A stretch of DNA of 64,000 nt. It comes from Pseudomonas capsici (GTDB taxonomy: Bacteria > Pseudomonadota > Gammaproteobacteria > Pseudomonadales > Pseudomonadaceae). Below are positions 62,065 through 64,000 of this stretch, one piece after another. The notes below the pieces were generated by a model. The model saw only the letters and a program-made list of their open reading frames with translations. It ran no database searches and was not told the origin of the DNA. The stretch is from NCBI RefSeq assembly GCF_017165765.1, contig NZ_JAFGZD010000018.1, positions 43,734 through 107,733 on the forward strand, written 5' to 3'. Positions within the stretch are counted from its first letter, which is position 1; each line of letters starts with the position of its first letter. Made by a program: the position numbers and the translations under genes.

Positions 62065-62078
62065 CGCGAATAAATTCG
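62065..62078. repeat. REP-like half element before mdcR end
   Basis: CGCGAATAAATTCG is the core of the window's REP family and lies directly between the heptamer repeat and the mdcR stop. It can form a short stem by itself (CGAATttATTCG type). Confidence 0.4.
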
Positions 62079-62081
62079 TTT

Positions 62082-63005
62082 TTACGGGGTATTGGAGAGG
62101 CGATTGGCATACATCCGGCATTCGGCAATCAGTGCCAGCAGGTTCGGGTCGCGTTCTCTGGATTTGAGAAACACCAGGCCGATGTGCTGTTGCATGCGGT
62201 AGCGTTCCTGCAGCGGGATCAGTCGCACGCGGTTTTCATAGACCGCTGCGATGCGTCCCGGCAGCAGGGCGTAACCCACGCCGGAGCTGACCATGCTCAA
62301 CAGGGTGAAGATGTCGTTCACCTGCATCGCGACCTTGGGCTCGAACCCCGCCTGTTGAAATACCCGTATGCCGTCGCGGTGGGTGGCGAAGCCTTGGGTC
62401 AGGGTGATGAAGGTTTCTTCCCGCAGGTCGCTCAAGTCGACTTCGCTGTGCTGCGAGAGGGGGGAGTCGGCAGGCACGGCCAGGAAAATGTCATCGGAAA
62501 ACAGTGGCAAGTGCTCGCAGTCCGGGTCATTGAGACTTTCATCCAGCGATACCAGCATCGCATCGACCTCCATGTTCTTGAGCTTGTAGAACAGGTCGAT
62601 GTTCGAGCCCAGAATCAGGTCGATATTCAGTTCGCTGCGGCGGATCTTCAAGCCCATGATGAGCTGCGGTACCGTCTTGACCGTCAGTGAATACAGCGCG
62701 CCGAGCTTGAAGCGTGCAGCCGAAAAGCCGGCAGCCTGTCGGGTCACTTCTACGGTAGTCAGGACGTCCTGAATCAGCTTCTGGGCGCGCTCTTCCAGCA
62801 CATAGGCGCTTTCCAGCGGCGTCAGGTTACGGCCTTCATGTTTGAACAACGGACAACGCAGGGCGCTTTCCAGCGAGTGAATGGCGCGATGCACGCTGAC
62901 ATTGCTGGTCTGCAACTCCGCGGCAGCCCGCGCCAGATTGCCGGTGCGCATGAAGGCCAGGAAGATTTCAAGTTTTTTCAGGGTCAGCTCGTCATCGATC
63001 TGCAT
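62082..63005 (-). CDS. mdcR: LysR-type regulator of the malonate genes
   Basis: A 307-residue LysR family protein. The N-terminal helix-turn-helix is LKKLEIFLAFMRTGNLARAAAEL with SNVSVHRAIHSLES as recognition helix. The remaining part is a substrate-binding domain (residues about 90-300). Position at the end of the mdc-mad cluster matches MdcR, the malonate-responsive activator of Pseudomonas. The start MQIDDELTL at 63005 is typical; 25 further open codons upstream lack similarity. It is divergent from the hemolysin III gene. Confidence 0.9.
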   Translation of the reverse strand: MQIDDELTLKKLEIFLAFMRTGNLARAAAELQTSNVSVHRAIHSLESALRCPLFKHEGRNLTPLESAYVLEERAQKLIQDVLTTVEVTRQAAGFSAARFKLGALYSLTVKTVPQLIMGLKIRRSELNIDLILGSNIDLFYKLKNMEVDAMLVSLDESLNDPDCEHLPLFSDDIFLAVPADSPLSQHSEVDLSDLREETFITLTQGFATHRDGIRVFQQAGFEPKVAMQVNDIFTLLSMVSSGVGYALLPGRIAAVYENRVRLIPLQERYRMQQHIGLVFLKSRERDPNLLALIAECRMYANRLSNTP

Positions 63006-63147
63006 GTCGTGGCGCTTGTTGTTGGTGTGTGGGCAATTGTGCCTGACCCCGAAGACGATGACTGCTGCAAATATCTGCATTGCGCTTTACATCTGTAACC
63101 GCGAGCCTCTACAAATGGTGTTCCTTGCAGCCAGAGGTAATGTGCGG

Positions 63148-63762
63148 ATGTACTACGGAGAAAAATTCAACGCCTGGTCACATCTGGTGGGCGCTGTGTT
63201 GGCGGCTGTCGGTGCAATCTGGTTATTGGTGATGGCGAGCCTGCATGGCGATGTCTGGAAAATCGTCGGCGTGGCCATCTACGGTCTGTGTCTGGTGAGC
63301 CTGTATAGCGTTTCGACGGTGTATCACAGCGTCCGTGGACGGGCGAAGGTCATCATGCAGAAGGTCGATCATTTTTCGATCTACCTGATGATCGCAGGCA
63401 GTTATACGCCATTCTGTCTGGTGACTTTACGAGGCCCGTGGGGCTGGAGCCTGTTCGGGGTGGTCTGGGGGCTGGCGCTGATCGGCATCCTGCAAGAGAT
63501 CAAGCCACGCTCCGAGGCCCGGATCATGTCCATCGTGATCTACGCGGTCATGGGCTGGATCGTGCTGGTGGCGGTCAAGCCGTTGCTGGCCGCGCTGGGA
63601 CTGGCAGGTTTCATCTGGCTGGCAGGCGGGGGCGTGCTGTACACCGTGGGCATCATCTTCTTTGCCTACGACCACATCCGCCACTGGCACGGGATCTGGC
63701 ACCTGTTCGTGATTGCCGGAAGCCTGATGCACTTTGTAGCCATCTGGTTTTACGTGCTGTAA
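63148..63762 (+). CDS. Hemolysin III family (PAQR-like) membrane protein
   Basis: A 204-residue protein with seven hydrophobic segments. MYYGEKFNAWSHLVGAVLA at the start, SVSTVYHSVRG and FAYDHIRHWHGIWHLFVIAGS near the end contain the conserved Ser/His/Asp residues of the PAQR/YqfA family. The first His cluster and terminal HxxxH are probable zinc ligands. Despite the name, most members are not proven hemolysins. The start at 63148 fits the family; an ATG at 63115 is in frame. Confidence 0.9.
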   Translation: MYYGEKFNAWSHLVGAVLAAVGAIWLLVMASLHGDVWKIVGVAIYGLCLVSLYSVSTVYHSVRGRAKVIMQKVDHFSIYLMIAGSYTPFCLVTLRGPWGWSLFGVVWGLALIGILQEIKPRSEARIMSIVIYAVMGWIVLVAVKPLLAALGLAGFIWLAGGGVLYTVGIIFFAYDHIRHWHGIWHLFVIAGSLMHFVAIWFYVL

Positions 63763-63776
63763 CGCATTCTGTGGAA

Positions 63777-63819
63777 GACAGCTTGCTGGCGGCTTGAAAA
63801 CTGTCGCTGGCAAGCCGTC
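63777..63819 (+). terminator. Hairpin after the hemolysin III gene
   Basis: GACAGCTTGCTGGCG (63777-63791) can pair with CGCTGGCAAGCCGTC (63805-63819), with one mismatch and two G-U pairs. It lies 14 bases after the stop. The U-run is weak. From 63820 to the window end I see no gene; the last 80 bases (CCGCCTTTACGGCGG, then CCCCCTTTG and CAAAGGGGG) form small stems typical of Pseudomonas intergenic DNA. Confidence 0.5.
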
Positions 63820-64000
63820 TCTCATCAAACAAGACGCAAGACCATGAGTTAAAACGTATTTTTCGTGGGAGTAAAAACGCTCTCCGGTGGGCATATCCAT
63901 TATCGGTATGTGTTGGTTCTACTGGTTCCGCCTTTACGGCGGCCCCCTTTGTTTCGGCAAAGGGGGGAAACCATGGGCTCCGGTTCGGCCCCGCCTGACG

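Noticed and set aside
61983..62690. Open frame beginning with repeated LQLAACS
   Set aside because: Its start is the translated heptamer tract and the rest is antisense to mdcR.

Overview
The window is chromosomal DNA of a Pseudomonas, most likely from the fluorescens/syringae side of the genus rather than P. aeruginosa. The first 24.5 kb follows the P. aeruginosa order hemW-rdgB-metW-metX-yggT-proC-yggS-pilT ... pyrC'-pyrB-pyrR-ruvX-algH-tonB3-gshB-pilGHIJ-chpA-chpC. Some genes known from that order are missing here: pilU, pilK and chpB. High GC, REP-like palindromes and a Pseudomonas-type mdc operon support the assignment. No rRNA, tRNA, CRISPR array or insertion sequence was seen.

Layout. 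(1) 1-8.2 kb: housekeeping genes for nucleotide sanitation, methionine and proline synthesis and PLP homeostasis, then the twitching ATPase pilT, an NlpC/P60 hydrolase and a double-TM2 protein. (2) 8.3-14.3 kb: the pyrimidine operon with a catalytically dead dihydroorotase-like subunit, ruvX, algH, a TonB-like protein and gshB. (3) 14.5-24.5 kb: the Pil-Chp chemosensory system, whose core is a 1992-residue ChpA with seven phosphotransfer-like modules. (4) 24.7-41.7 kb: an accessory locus of two HlyD-type adaptors, an M50 metalloprotease fused to an HlyD-like domain, a GNAT enzyme, a convergent DUF6916/tail-collar pair, a sulfotransferase, a 2223-residue LEPR-XLL/DUF4347/Ig-repeat protein, a TolC-type lipoprotein, an Asp/Asn beta-hydroxylase-like enzyme and a second sulfotransferase. 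(5) 41.8-51.1 kb: an AT-rich small membrane protein coupled to a 2831-residue RTX protein. (6) 51.2-54.4 kb: a Fic protein with a striking operator-like array, and a secreted M60 (enhancin/mucinase-like) peptidase. (7) 54.6-63.0 kb: the complete malonate decarboxylase operon mdcABCDEGH with transporter madLM and regulator mdcR, then a hemolysin III-type membrane protein.

The best candidate for something undescribed is region 4. It looks like an export route for a giant surface protein with adaptors and an outer-membrane channel but no ABC ATPase in the locus. The M50-HlyD fusion sits where the inner-membrane exporter would be expected, and enzymes that could modify the cargo (hydroxylase, sulfotransferases) are in the same cluster. 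This functional model is inference from gene content. The domain calls rest on motifs read from the translated sequence.
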